From the NCBI GenBank assembly GCA_032207245.1, contig CM063502.1, positions 138,008,498 to 138,072,497 on the forward strand: 64,000 nucleotides of DNA. Direction: 5' to 3'. The notes beneath the pieces were generated by a model. It was not told the origin of the DNA. It did no database searches and saw nothing but the letters and a program-made list of their open reading frames with translations. Numbering within the stretch: the stretch's first letter is position 1; each line of letters begins with the position of its first letter. Source of the DNA: Pardosa pseudoannulata. Taxonomy: Eukaryota > Arthropoda > Arachnida > Araneae > Lycosidae. The translations under genes were made by a program, and so were the position numbers. Of this stretch, positions 36,668 through 46,097 are shown one piece after another.

Positions 36668-38684
36668 TGTAAACAACATAAGCGGTCGGTGTTTCCGTGA
36701 ACAATGACGTCACAAACAAGGCGGAGGAAAAGTATTGTTTTTGAGAGACGTTAAAGAGTCCGCTATAAAACTTATTAGAAATCACTAATTAGGCCCCCAA
36801 ATGAAAGAAAAATAGATACTGTCCTGCTTACTTTTTTGTCTTCTATTGCTTAAAATTAAAATTAGAAAACGTGAAAATTCCTCATTGAATATATTTCTAT
36901 TACATAAGTAATATAATCATATTCAATTCTTATACTTCAATTTCCTTTAAGCTTAATTTTGCCAGTATTAATGAATGTTCAGGAATTTATATTCCATATC
37001 CATTGTCCCATATACTGATGTCCTTCTGTTTCTTCTACTAATTTTATAGAAAAGAAAAATATTTTGTAAGTTTAAAAATTAACTTCTAAATACGCCATTT
37101 GTAATAGGGTAAAATATGCAGTACAACAACAGTTGCCTGCAATGAATGATCGTTTCCATATCACGAATTTAACATAAAAATTTCTTTGATTTGGCTTACA
37201 TGAACTGAAGAAAACAACTCTTTCATTTTACGCCAATGAGCAATTCTGAGGTAGTCTAATTTTTTAGTATTGGCCACGTATGTGTGCATTTTTTTTATTT
37301 CTCCGTATCAAGAAGTATTCTTCAAAAATTATTGACTGATCATTTGTATCAAAATAATAACAAATTAAATAGATACTTTCTTGTTATACTTAAATAAGTA
37401 ATAAGATATATATTTATGTACCCGTGACTTTATCTGCCTAGAATGTGTCTTAAACGTTTCAAATTGTATCTAAAAGTTTTGGGCACAGTAAAATATGAAA
37501 TTAACACTAAAAATAACTTTGCTGACTGCTTTCGTAAATTAATTATCAACTGTAATGTATCTTGTCATAATACGTGATAGGATGGACATCAGAGGTTTTC
37601 ATTTCGCGGTAAATATGAAACTGTCCAAAATTTGGGGAATAAATGGCAGACGGTGTGGTTATGTATAAAAAACAAACACACAAACTAACAAACTTCTTAA
37701 TTTATGAAAATATATAAATTAAACGCTAGATGTTTATTGACCAGTGAAATATACTCACTGGAATTTTGGGCATAAAGAAAAGAAATTGTTGTTAGTACCG
37801 GTGATAAAATTATCATCGTAACAAAAAATAATCGATGATTAAATTTAAAATTGGCATATAAAATCTGTTATTTAAGTCAAATATAAAAGAAAATTAATTT
37901 CATAATGTATAAATTCAGAGATAAAACGGATTAAAATCATGAAGATGGTATTTAAATAATATAAAATAAGAAATGAATAAATGAGATGGTTAAAGTTAGA
38001 GACGTCAAAATTGTACGTAAAGTAAAGTTGTAAGACGTAAAGTTGAGACGTCATAATGCTAGAAAAAATGTTATTTTCATCTACTTATTATGGGATAAAT
38101 TGATAAATTTATTCGCCTGCTCTTAACCGGGATAAATAGTGCTTGAAAACATGACATAAAACGATCGAAAAGGGTATAAGGGATGTATTTCGAACATTTT
38201 AGAGTTGACAGTATTTCTCGCAGTGATATAAAGCATATTTATACCAATTTATATTAGAATCGGGCCAGTAGTTTAAGAGGAGATGTGGAATATACATACA
38301 TACAACGACTTTTATTTATAAGACTAGCAAATGTGCCCGTGCTTCGCTACGGGGATTTTATATATTACTTTTCTACAAATCCATATTTTTTCGATTATTA
38401 ATCTGTAAATTCTACACTGCGCATTTCAAATCATTGGCGAATAATTAAACATAGTCGTTTCTATTATATGTAAATTTAGAAATATTTAATTGTCATGATA
38501 CTTTAATTTGCATTACACCTGTGTTAATCTTCATTAAGATATAATAGTATTTTCCGTTAGAAAGTACGAAAATTTTAATTCATTTACGAAAAACTTGTCC
38601 TGCCCAGTAAAATTCTATATAAGTAGTTTGTTGCAGTTTTATTAATCTACCTATAATGTATTTAGTGGGATGTCTTTTTTTCAA
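36668..38684 (+). other. flank of BEL copy B, second unit of the tandem duplication
   Basis: 36668-38362 matches 30646-32338 almost exactly, and 38363-38684 matches 33073-33392 at lower identity. The mariner insertion of unit A is absent. No gene recognised. Confidence 0.8.
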
Positions 38685-38859
38685 TTTTTTTTATTTAATT
38701 GTTAAACATAGTTTAGAGCATACAACAGATTATTCTTCTCTTAAAATTTGCTTGTAAAATAAAGAAATATCTGGCATATACATTTTACAAGCTATAAGGC
38801 AATTTGTCGCAACGTCACGAACTACTATAATGCCCTTCTCATTCATTTTCATGTTTACA

Positions 38860-38930
38860 ACAGCCAAACCGTAGGTCCCGGTCTCAGCAGCCCTTTTGTA
38901 GCAAACACAGTAGATCATAGTGCTCTAAAC
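38860..38930 (+). repeat. SINE family A, 3' fragment
   Basis: TAGGTCCCGGTCTCAGCAGC and AGTAGATCATAGTGCTCTAA match the body and tail of the copy at 45480-45655 in the same orientation. The tRNA-like head is missing. Confidence 0.55.
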
Positions 38931-38949
38931 CAATCTTGTTTAAACTGAT

Positions 38950-39310
38950 CGCCAAAATACTTTTGACTAAAATACTTTTGTGCACACTTTTGGTTTGGTT
39001 TGGTTTGGTTTGGTTTAGTTTGGTTTGAAGCAGTTCGGTTTTCTCTTTTGAAACACGAGGGCTAATGAGACTGGTACCTAATGTTTAAAACCGATTCCGA
39101 ACGGGTACAAACATCCATGCCACTGTGGGACTCAAACCCGCAAACTTCGGTGCCGAAGATCAGGGCCCTAATAATTCAGCCTTTTGTGCCCAGAACACAA
39201 TTTAATTTTTGTGCACCCCGTTTACCAATTTATAATGAAGAGCTAACAGCATAATCATATTCATATAAAAATTATAACATTAATTAGGAAACAAATTTTA
39301 AATATTTTGT
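38950..39310 (+). mobile_element. hAT-type MITE, second copy, split by a SINE
   Basis: GACTAAAATACTTTTGTGC before the SINE and TTTTGTGCCCAGAACACAAT with ATAAAAATTATAACATTAAT after it match the left part of the hAT MITE at 54302-54970. The right half is missing and the left terminus is eroded. Confidence 0.5.
38987..39180 (-). repeat. SINE family A inserted in a hAT MITE
   Basis: Flanked by CTTTTGTGCACA (38975-38986) and CTTTTGTGCCCA (39181-39192), a 12-bp duplication with one mismatch. The tail is a run of TTTGG repeats on the left, and the tRNA-like head is on the right in reverse. Confidence 0.7.
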
Positions 39311-39383
39311 TTCTATTTTCTTCATTATTTATATATGTAATACAATTTATTGAATTGGATTTTAAACAAATACAAAACAAATA

Positions 39384-39460
39384 CCATGAAACCTCTCTGA
39401 GCGGCCACCTCTCCGTACCGAGAATATTTGGCCGCTGAGAGGGGTTGGCCGCTCTGAAGG
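39384..39460 (+). mobile_element. pogo/Tigger-like terminus fragment
   Basis: CCATGAAACCTCTCTGAGCG resembles the CAGTGAAACCTC terminus of pogo/Tigger elements. Short inverted repeats follow (GCGGCCACCTCTC against GGCCGCTGAGAGG). No second end was found. Confidence 0.35.
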
Positions 39461-39768
39461 GTTTTATTTACTATAAGTTAATTACTATAATGCGTAATAT
39501 CAACAAGACTGACATAAATTCCTTATGTAAATGAAATTTAAAACTTATCTAAAGAGAAAATAGTACTTTATTTCATGCTTCTTTACATTTTTTTTTTTTT
39601 TAAATGGCTACAATCTGTTTCTGTTTGTTCTGTAGTCTTCTCACTCCTCCAAAATCAAATTCTTTTCTTTAATGACTTAAAGTCACCAACTTGTAATCTG
39701 TATTTAATCTCTATATATAAAACGGGGATTTTTAATTATGTCGTTACTAATTTTTTTTTCTTTTACAG

Positions 39769-39810
39769 AAAGATTTGACGTCTAGGTTCAAAGCTCTTCA
39801 TTTGGGAACG
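39769..39810 (+). CDS. unrecognised spliced gene, exon of 14 codons
   Basis: A strong polypyrimidine tract and TTTTACAG acceptor, 42 nt, then donor GTAATA. Read in phase 0 it gives KDLTSRFKALHLGT. The next exon starts only 87 bp downstream and keeps the phase. Upstream exons were not found. Confidence 0.55.
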
Positions 39811-39897
39811 GTAATACTTTTTTTAAATGCTAGAATTTTTTAGACATACTATTTTTGATACACAGGCAATACGTTTTTTTTTTTTTTTCAATCTTAG

Positions 39898-39984
39898 CCA
39901 TATGAAGTTCCCATAGATCGAAGATGTCCCAGGCGTAAGTTAAGTGACACTCGTAAAAAAAAGGAAGGCTTTAAGAATTGTCAA
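39898..39984 (+). CDS. unrecognised spliced gene, exon of 29 codons
   Basis: A long T tract with acceptor AATCTTAG, 87 nt, and a canonical GTAAGT donor. In phase 0 it gives PYEVPIDRRCPRRKLSDTRK and then KKEGFKNCQ, a basic segment with two Cys. The product is not one I recognise. An internal GTAAG at about 39935 is an alternative donor. Confidence 0.6.
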
Positions 39985-40800
39985 GTAAGTAGCTTATATT
40001 TGCATCATCTTATTTCTGCTAAATATATATTAATGAATAACTCAAATTTGTTAGCATGGACTCGTAAATGTAAAACATACGAAATTTAACCCTCTGACAT
40101 GCAGTGACGAGTTGGGAAATTTGTTCATTTCATGGGCTATAATAGACTTTGATGTGTGACTTCTGAGCTGTTTTCGACGGATGCCGTGCAGTATATTATT
40201 GGATTACTCAGCTTCTTCCTTCGTGTGTCCATTCTGGTTTGTTTACCATGCTCAGGATACGTACCATCTCACCTTCTCAACAGTACTAACAATAAAGTTT
40301 CATATACAAATTAGTAAATCAGAAGAAAGCATAATGGAAGCAGTATACAGTACAGCAGTAATGTCATACTAGACAATATTTGAGACTGATGAACTCAAAT
40401 ATCATGAAAAATAACAGAAACAATTTTTATGTCAGTTAAATATTTTGCAATCCAAATTTCAAAATCAGTGTTCTGTACTCTTCCTCAGTTTATTCATAAC
40501 TGTTCAGTTGAACCAAATTGACTATTATTTTTCGGACGTATCAAATTCCGTTTTATATGTATGTTGAACAACTACGAATATTATAACCTGTCCTCATTAG
40601 TAGTGAGATATGATTTTAAATATTGTAGGGTGTCATTTATAAAAAAGAAACTTCGAGATTTATTTTCGTGTAAACACAGTACTGTAAAATAGATATAGCA
40701 ATTCAAATTGATTTCAGTCGATCCCAGACAGCATGCATACTTGCAGCAAGTTTGATTTTTTCTGGATAATATCTAAATATAATCGTGAAATTTCACGTTT

Positions 40801-41650
40801 TAACATAACAAAAACAAATCGTAAAAACTAATTATTCTGCATTGTCTCCGTAGCGGAGCCCTCGAGTTGGAAGACAAATTTTAAATGGCTCCGCTCCGGA
40901 GCCCTCGAGTGCAAAGGGTTAATTACTAATGAATTTTAATATATATTCAAAATTATATAAAATCATAGTCTTTCCAAAAGTAAAAAAAAAATTCCCTTTA
41001 CATATGCTATTTAAACCAAACAAAAAGGTTTTATTTTTCAAAAACAGCGGGGTTATTTCCAACCGTGGTTTACAATGAACTTGCTGAAAGTTTGATATGA
41101 CAAGTTTGCGACAAACTTGCACAAGTGTACTGTAACTTGCATGACAAGTTTGCTGCAAGTTGGAGGTATGGTGACTTCAAAGTTTGCTTAGACTTGCTGC
41201 AGTCTTGTTTCAAACTTGCTGCAATTTTGCTGGCATGCAAAGCAAGATTGCTGGAAGTTCAGCATGACAAGTCTGCAAGTTTGAAACAAGACTGCAGCAA
41301 GTCTACGCAAACTCCGAAGTCACCATACCTCTAACTTGCAGCAAACTTGTCATGCAAGATACAATACTCTTGTCGTATTAAACTTGCAGAAAGTTCATTG
41401 CAAACCACGGTTGGATAAAACCTGGCTGTTTTTGAAAGAAAGAAAAAAAAAGTTTTTGTTTGGTTTAAATAGCATATGTAAAGGGAAATTTCTTTTACTT
41501 TTGGAAAGACTAAGATTTTAGATAATTTTGATTAAATATTAATTTGATTAAATATTCATTTCTTGCTAATTAACCCTTTGCACTCGAGGGCTCCGCTACG
41601 GAGACAATGCAGAATAATTAGTTTTTACGATTTGTTTTTGTTCTTATGTT
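40801..41650. repeat. giant inverted repeat (foldback) with arms of about 420 and 376 bp
   Basis: The left arm 40801-41219 and right arm 41275-41650 are reverse complements at high identity, around a 55-nt centre. Matching blocks include CTTTCCAAAAGTAAAAAAAA, ACATATGCTATTTAAACCAA and CTTGCTGCAGTCTTGTTTCA with their complements. The left arm has an extra block of about 43 bp near 40868-40910. A further direct copy of part of the left arm lies at 41862-41975. Confidence 0.85.
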
Positions 41651-41751
41651 AAAAACTGAAAATTATTTGCATTGTCTCCGTAGTAGCGCAGCCCTCGAGT
41701 TTGAAGACAAATTTTAAATTGCTCCGCTCCGGAGCTCTCGAGTGCAAAAGG
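41574..41751. mobile_element. piggyBac-type MITE, TTAA-flanked, 178 bp
   Basis: TTAA lies at 41570-41573 and 41752-41755. The ends read CCCTTTGCACTCGAGGGC and, reversed, CCTTTTGCACTCGAGAGC. It has internal symmetry around CATTGTCTCCGTAG. A related half-copy forms the left end of the foldback arm (right terminus at 40918-40922). The flanks outside the TTAA are also inverted copies of each other (TTTCTTGCTAATTAA), so it sits inside a larger palindrome. Confidence 0.55.
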
Positions 41752-42756
41752 TTAATTAGCAAGAAATTAATTACTAATGTATTTAATTATCTAAAATCTA
41801 TACATATATGTATTTATATAGATTTTAGATAAGTAAAAAAAACTTAAAAACCAAAAGTAAAAAAAAATTCCTCTACATATGCTATTTAAATCAAACAAAA
41901 AGTTTTTTTTTTTTTACAAAATCAGCGGGGTTTTTTCCAACCCTGGTTTGCAATGAACTTGCTGCATGTTTGATATTACAAGTGAACTGAGCCATCTAAG
42001 AAACTTTGAAATAATACTTTATATAGAGAAAAAAGAGTTAATTTTAAACTTATAAATCCTACACTCAAACGGCCTAAAAGGGAAATAAAAGGAATTAAAA
42101 CAAAATTTTAGAAACTCTCCAAAAAGAAAAATTCACTTAAAAATTAAAATTTTCAACATAGGCTTAACATGGCCCAATACACGTGCATGAAAACGAAAAC
42201 ATTGCTTAGTGAATTAATAGAATTAACACATCTATTTAATTTATTAGAAATTTTTAGATAGTTGCAAATTATAGAGAAATGCTACTTTAAAAAATAACTA
42301 CACTTCAATAATTAAAATAATAAATGCCTTTTAAAAGATCCATAGCAGCTTGCGGAATGGCGTGTCTGCCATGTTGTCATTCTTGTATTTTCCGGGAATC
42401 GTTTGCGCATGCTCTCGTTATCTTAACTTTCATGCAATGATGGGAATTTTCGCTTGCTCCAAGTTTGTCATAACAAGATTGCCACAGTTTTGCAGCAAAA
42501 TTGCGTTGCAAAGAAGTGGTCGATTTAAGCTCCGTCTAACTTGCAGGAGTTTCGCTGCAAGTTTGTCGAGTCAAATTTGTTATGACAAGATATTATCCAG
42601 AAAAAAATCAAACTTGCTACAAGTATGCATGCTATCTGGGGTATTGCTTCATTGCATATTTTTTTTGTGCAAGCGAGCTCAGACTTTTCCTCATTAAAAT
42701 CCTTCATCAATCAGGTTAAAATTTTCCCTCATTCATTATTCATTACATATTATCAT

Positions 42757-42763
<7 letters not shown>

Positions 42764-42793
<30 letters not shown>
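42764..42793. repeat. (TA)n microsatellite
   Basis: Short pure TA array. Confidence 0.9.
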
Positions 42794-42796
<3 letters not shown>

Positions 42797-43188
42797 CAAT
42801 TTTAAACTATACACAATTATAAATCAATGGGAAATCTCATGAATTTTGTTTTGGGGAGAAGCAAATTTTGAATTTGTATCTGCCCTCGTACAAACAGAAG
42901 GTAAATGTTAATGAAACAATTTTCCGAACGCATTGCTGGCGGTCAAATAAAACACTTTTTTTTTTTAAAAAAAGAATTTAATGTATATACAGATAGGGAT
43001 ATAATGCAGAAAACTAAGGGTATATTATTGATCTTCATTATTTTCAATGTGAAAATGTTTTCGGTAAAACTTTTTAGTAACATTTAATATTGATATAATT
43101 AGAAGTTGCATATAATTATTCGCAGCAAATATGATGTACGAATTAAATTAGTTATGTATCATTTAAAGAAGATATTTTTAAATATTTT

Positions 43189-43735
43189 TTTGTTGTTATT
43201 TATGCCTGTTCGACCAAACCAAGCATGATATGAGCCATATGCTACTCGCATTAACCCTTTCGTGGGCCGTGGGAAGATTACTTCCCACCTACACGATCTT
43301 ATAAAATACACCTGTGGGAAACGCAAAACCCATTCTAATATATTGATCTTGTTATTGAAGTGACGGGAAGACTAATTATCGCTTCGGTTTTGCTCTGTCA
43401 TCAATTGTTCGATCGATTGAATAAAATTAGCAGCTCTGTTTTGAAAGTTTGGAAACGTGGAGTGAGAAATAAATGGCCCACGAAAGGTTTAAGGCAAATG
43501 GGTGCGCCTTTCGCTTTAATGAGGTTTCTAACTTGAAAGAACGACTTTACTCAAGTGGATCCTCGTAATTTAGAAGCAGGGACCAATCAGAAGTCCCATG
43601 GACTTGGCCTGCCACCCCCAGAAGTATTGTTTGAGAACTTGGAGGACGCATTGCAACTACGAACATACTTTACGTGCCCCAGTCAACTTTAGGAAAATTT
43701 TAGGCCGGCTCGATTAGGCCGAACCCCCAACCTTC
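43189..43735 (+). repeat. dispersed repeat of unknown class, copy 2 (interrupted by a MITE)
   Basis: The same repeat as 1003-1310, split at 43251-43492 by a TTAA MITE. The parts on either side align with copy 1 (GACCAAACCAAGCA before; GGTGCGCCTTTCG, CTTGGCCTGCC, ACGTGCCCCAGTCA after). Confidence 0.65.
43255..43488. mobile_element. piggyBac-type MITE, 234 bp, precise TTAA insertion
   Basis: TTAA lies at 43251-43254 and 43489-43492. The ends are CCCTTTCGTGGGCC and GGCCCACGAAAGGT, 14-bp inverted repeats with one mismatch at the very tip. Removing the element plus one TTAA restores the order seen in the paralogous repeat at 1003-1310. No coding capacity. Confidence 0.85.
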
Positions 43736-43759
43736 CAGTTACAAGATCTTTGCCTTTGC

Positions 43760-43935
43760 TATTCGTAACTATGTTTTATTTCGGTCGATTTTTTACAATA
43801 TAGGGGCTTAATTAGACCGAGATCTCTAACTTAAAACGTTGTAAGCGGCTATGATCTGACAGGATTACGATTCGAACTCTTAACTGAAATAAAAAATACA
43901 GCACTCTTTCTGTCCTGTTTGATCACTAGCCCGCC
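43760..43935 (-). repeat. SINE family A, diverged copy
   Basis: Read in reverse: a GGCGGGCTAGTGATC head, GAGTTCGAATCGTAATCC (B-box-like), AGCCGCTTACAACG and CTCGGTCTAATTAAGCCC, corresponding block by block to the 45480 copy. Confidence 0.5.
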
Positions 43936-43978
43936 GAAAAAGAGATAACAATGTAAGTAATATAAAATTTAATTGCAG

Positions 43979-44023
43979 GATCCAACGGAGGCTTATTTGA
44001 GAAGAATTAGAAGAATACATAAG
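43979..44023 (+). CDS. unrecognised spliced gene, exon of 15 codons
   Basis: Acceptor TTAATTGCAG, 45 nt, donor GTAAGC. In phase 0 it gives DPTEAYLRRIRRIHK, in phase with the exons at 39769 and 39898. All three are small, phase 0 and basic, and they form a coherent series on the plus strand. The intron before it holds the foldback element and a MITE. Confidence 0.5.
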
Positions 44024-44868
44024 GTAAGCATTAATAATCTAAATTACTTTTTCATAGTTGCTTTTTATATTGTTTCGTGTGTAGGGTTTTCGTAATTTAT
44101 CACTCTTTTACTCTCAAGAAAGGAATTAACATGTAGACTAATCATAAATGAATTTATTTACTACCGCATTGGTAGCAGAAACTATATTATATTAAAGCGT
44201 TATTACGCGTCAACCTGTACGCGTCGAAAAATTAGTGGTTTTAGTTTTACTCTTTTTTTCCGTTGAAGAATGTGCGGATTTCTCCCGTGATAGAAAAAGT
44301 TTTCATCCAATTAAAGACCTTATCTCAAGTAATAAAAATAAATCTTTTGTAAATTTTTCGCTATCACATAAGAAATCTGTGCATTCTTCATCAGCAAAAG
44401 GAATCATAAACTGAATTCTTTGCTTTTTCAACGTGTACAGGTTGAAGCATAAGACCTTTACTGCAAAATGTAGAAAATTAAGAACATAAGTTTCTTAGAT
44501 GTTATATATATTTGTCAGATTGAAGAACTGTCTTTTGTTTATTTATGTCCTTGACTGTTCGCAATATAAATTGCAATTCTAATCTAAATTTTATTTTTGA
44601 AAACTCTATTTTTTTTATTTCTTTATAATTGTGAATATTATTTCAAAATTTATGTTATTCACAAACACAAACTTCTACAGTTCAGTTCTATATGTTTTTG
44701 TTTACAAATGTACTACCATATATCAGTTTAACAGCACACTTGTTTCATTGAGTGTCTTGTGTGGTGGACTACACTGCCTACCAATAAGTATTTGGACACC
44801 TATGATAGAAAAGGAAAAACTAACTTTATTCAAAATCAATAAGTTGGTAGAGCCTCCACGAGAGGCAT

Positions 44869-45974
44869 TTACAGTGTGAACCACCCTCCGGGGCATACAT
44901 TCCACAAGCTTTGTATTACTGCTAGTGGTATTGTCTTCCACTCGTCTTGGAGTAGGCATACAAGTTCCTTTACCGATTTTGGACGGGTAGTGTACCCCTT
45001 AATTCTGCGACCCAACTCGTCCCAGAGGTTCTCGATAGGGTTCAGGTCTGGGCTCTGGGCAGGCCAGTCCATTCGATGAACTCCACTGGCACCATACCAA
45101 GCCTTGGTTAACCTCTAAACAGGACAACTGACATTGTCATCCTGAATGTAACAGGGGTCCAACCCGTAAAACTGCCAAAACGTAGGAAGCACATTGTCAT
45201 CCAAAATAGTGCAGTAGGCATCGGAGTTGAGCTTACCATGAATGGGGACAAAGGGTGACATTCCATACCAGGAGAAACACCCCCAGACCATAATTCCACT
45301 TCCGCCGAACTTGACTGTTAGCACAATGCATTCTGGCAGGAGACGTTCTCCAGGCGGACGTCAGACCCAGACCCTGCCATTCGAACGTTAAAGGGTGAAC
45401 CTTGATGTACTTTGTGATGAAAGGCTTATGGGCAGCAGCACGACCATGAAAACCAAGCAGATGTGCTTCCTTGCGGATGATGACCGAACAATGGCCGATT
45501 GGTTAGGGTGCTGGCCTTCGGTACCGGAGTTCGTGGGTTCGAATCCCACTGAGGCATGTTCGTAGCCGTTCGGAATCGGCTTTAAGATGTAAGTCCCGGT
45601 CTCATTAGCCCTCGTGTTGCAAAAAGTAGATCGTAGCACTCCAAACCCAACCAAACCTTACGGATGGTATTCATTGAAACAATACTCCCGGATGCCTGTT
45701 GAAACTCCTCGCGGATGAGGGCCATCGGTTGGGTGTGGTTCTTCCGAATTTCTCTGGACAGCACTTGTCGGTCTCTATCTCCCAGTTTCGTTGGTCTGCC
45801 GACTCGGGGCACATTCCGACAATCACCGCTCACCTTCCACTTCTTAATCACATAGGCTACTGTCGATTTTGGGTACTTCAGATCGCTAGATATGTCCCTT
45901 AAGGATTGGCCACATTTGTGATACCCGATAATTATACCTTTCTCGAAATCAGAGAGCTCCGAACTGCGCGGCAT
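44869..45974 (-). pseudogene. Tc1-like transposase, broken
   Basis: The start at 45974 gives MPRSSELSDFEKGIIIGYHK and the paired-like helix-turn-helix (QSLRDISSDLKYPKSTVAYV), then GRPTK. The SINE interrupts the frame after NTIRK. Beyond it the frame resumes with EAHLLGFHGRAAAHKPFITK, but a deletion removes the stretch with the first catalytic Asp. A TGA lies in the RVWV(stop)RPPGE segment, and frameshifts follow. The later motifs remain: [20 protein letters not shown] (second Asp) and SPDLNPIENLWDELGRR (third acidic residue). It is inactive. Confidence 0.85.
45480..45655 (+). repeat. SINE family A, best copy, inserted in Tc1
   Basis: The 5' tRNA-like head has an A-box-like TGGCCGATTGGTTAGGG and B box GGGTTCGAATCCC, followed by GAATCGGCTTTAAGATG, TAAGTCCCGGTCTCATTAGC and an AACCCAACCAAA tail. 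It is flanked by CCTTGCGGATG (45469-45479) and CCTTACGGATG (45656-45666), an 11-bp duplication with one mismatch. It is not a functional tRNA gene by itself. Confidence 0.85.
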
Positions 45975-46097
45975 CTTGCATGAGACTAATGCCGATGCTG
46001 TTTCCTACATGATGTATACCGGCGGAGGTCGTGACGTACCTCAGTACCGCAGATATCGTCATTTGCATAGGGTCCAAATACTTATTGGTAGACAGTG

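Larger units (their letters stand above)
40723..42640. mobile_element. non-autonomous DNA transposon with about 52-bp terminal inverted repeats
   Basis: The left arm (40723-40774) starts CCCAGACAGCATGCATACTT. The right arm (42588-42640) read in reverse starts CCCAGATAGCATGCATACTT, with only a few mismatches over about 52 bp. The interior is rich in a short palindromic motif ACTTGCTGCAAGT and contains a giant foldback and a TTAA MITE. No transposase remnant is seen. Flanking bases do not show a clear target-site duplication, so the superfamily is not assigned. Confidence 0.6.
44772..46097 (-). mobile_element. Tc1-like element with terminal repeats, broken by a SINE
   Basis: The termini read CACTGCCTACCAATAAGTAT (left) and CACTGTCTACCAATAAGTAT (right, reversed), flanked by TA at 44770-44771 and 46098-46099. 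The element is 1326 bp including a SINE of 176 bp and its duplicated target. It carries a broken transposase on the minus strand. Confidence 0.9.

Noticed and set aside
40087..40110. TTAACCCTCTGACATGCAGTG as a piggyBac-type end
   Set aside because: Only one end is seen. No inverted partner was found within several kb.
40723..42640. Target-site duplication for the foldback-containing transposon
   Set aside because: The flanking CAGTCGAT and GTATTGCT do not match at any length I tried, so the ends are kept but the superfamily is left open.
45480..45655. tRNA gene at the SINE head (also 3379)
   Set aside because: A- and B-box-like motifs are present, but the arms do not pair as a full cloverleaf and the sequence continues into a SINE body with target-site duplications.
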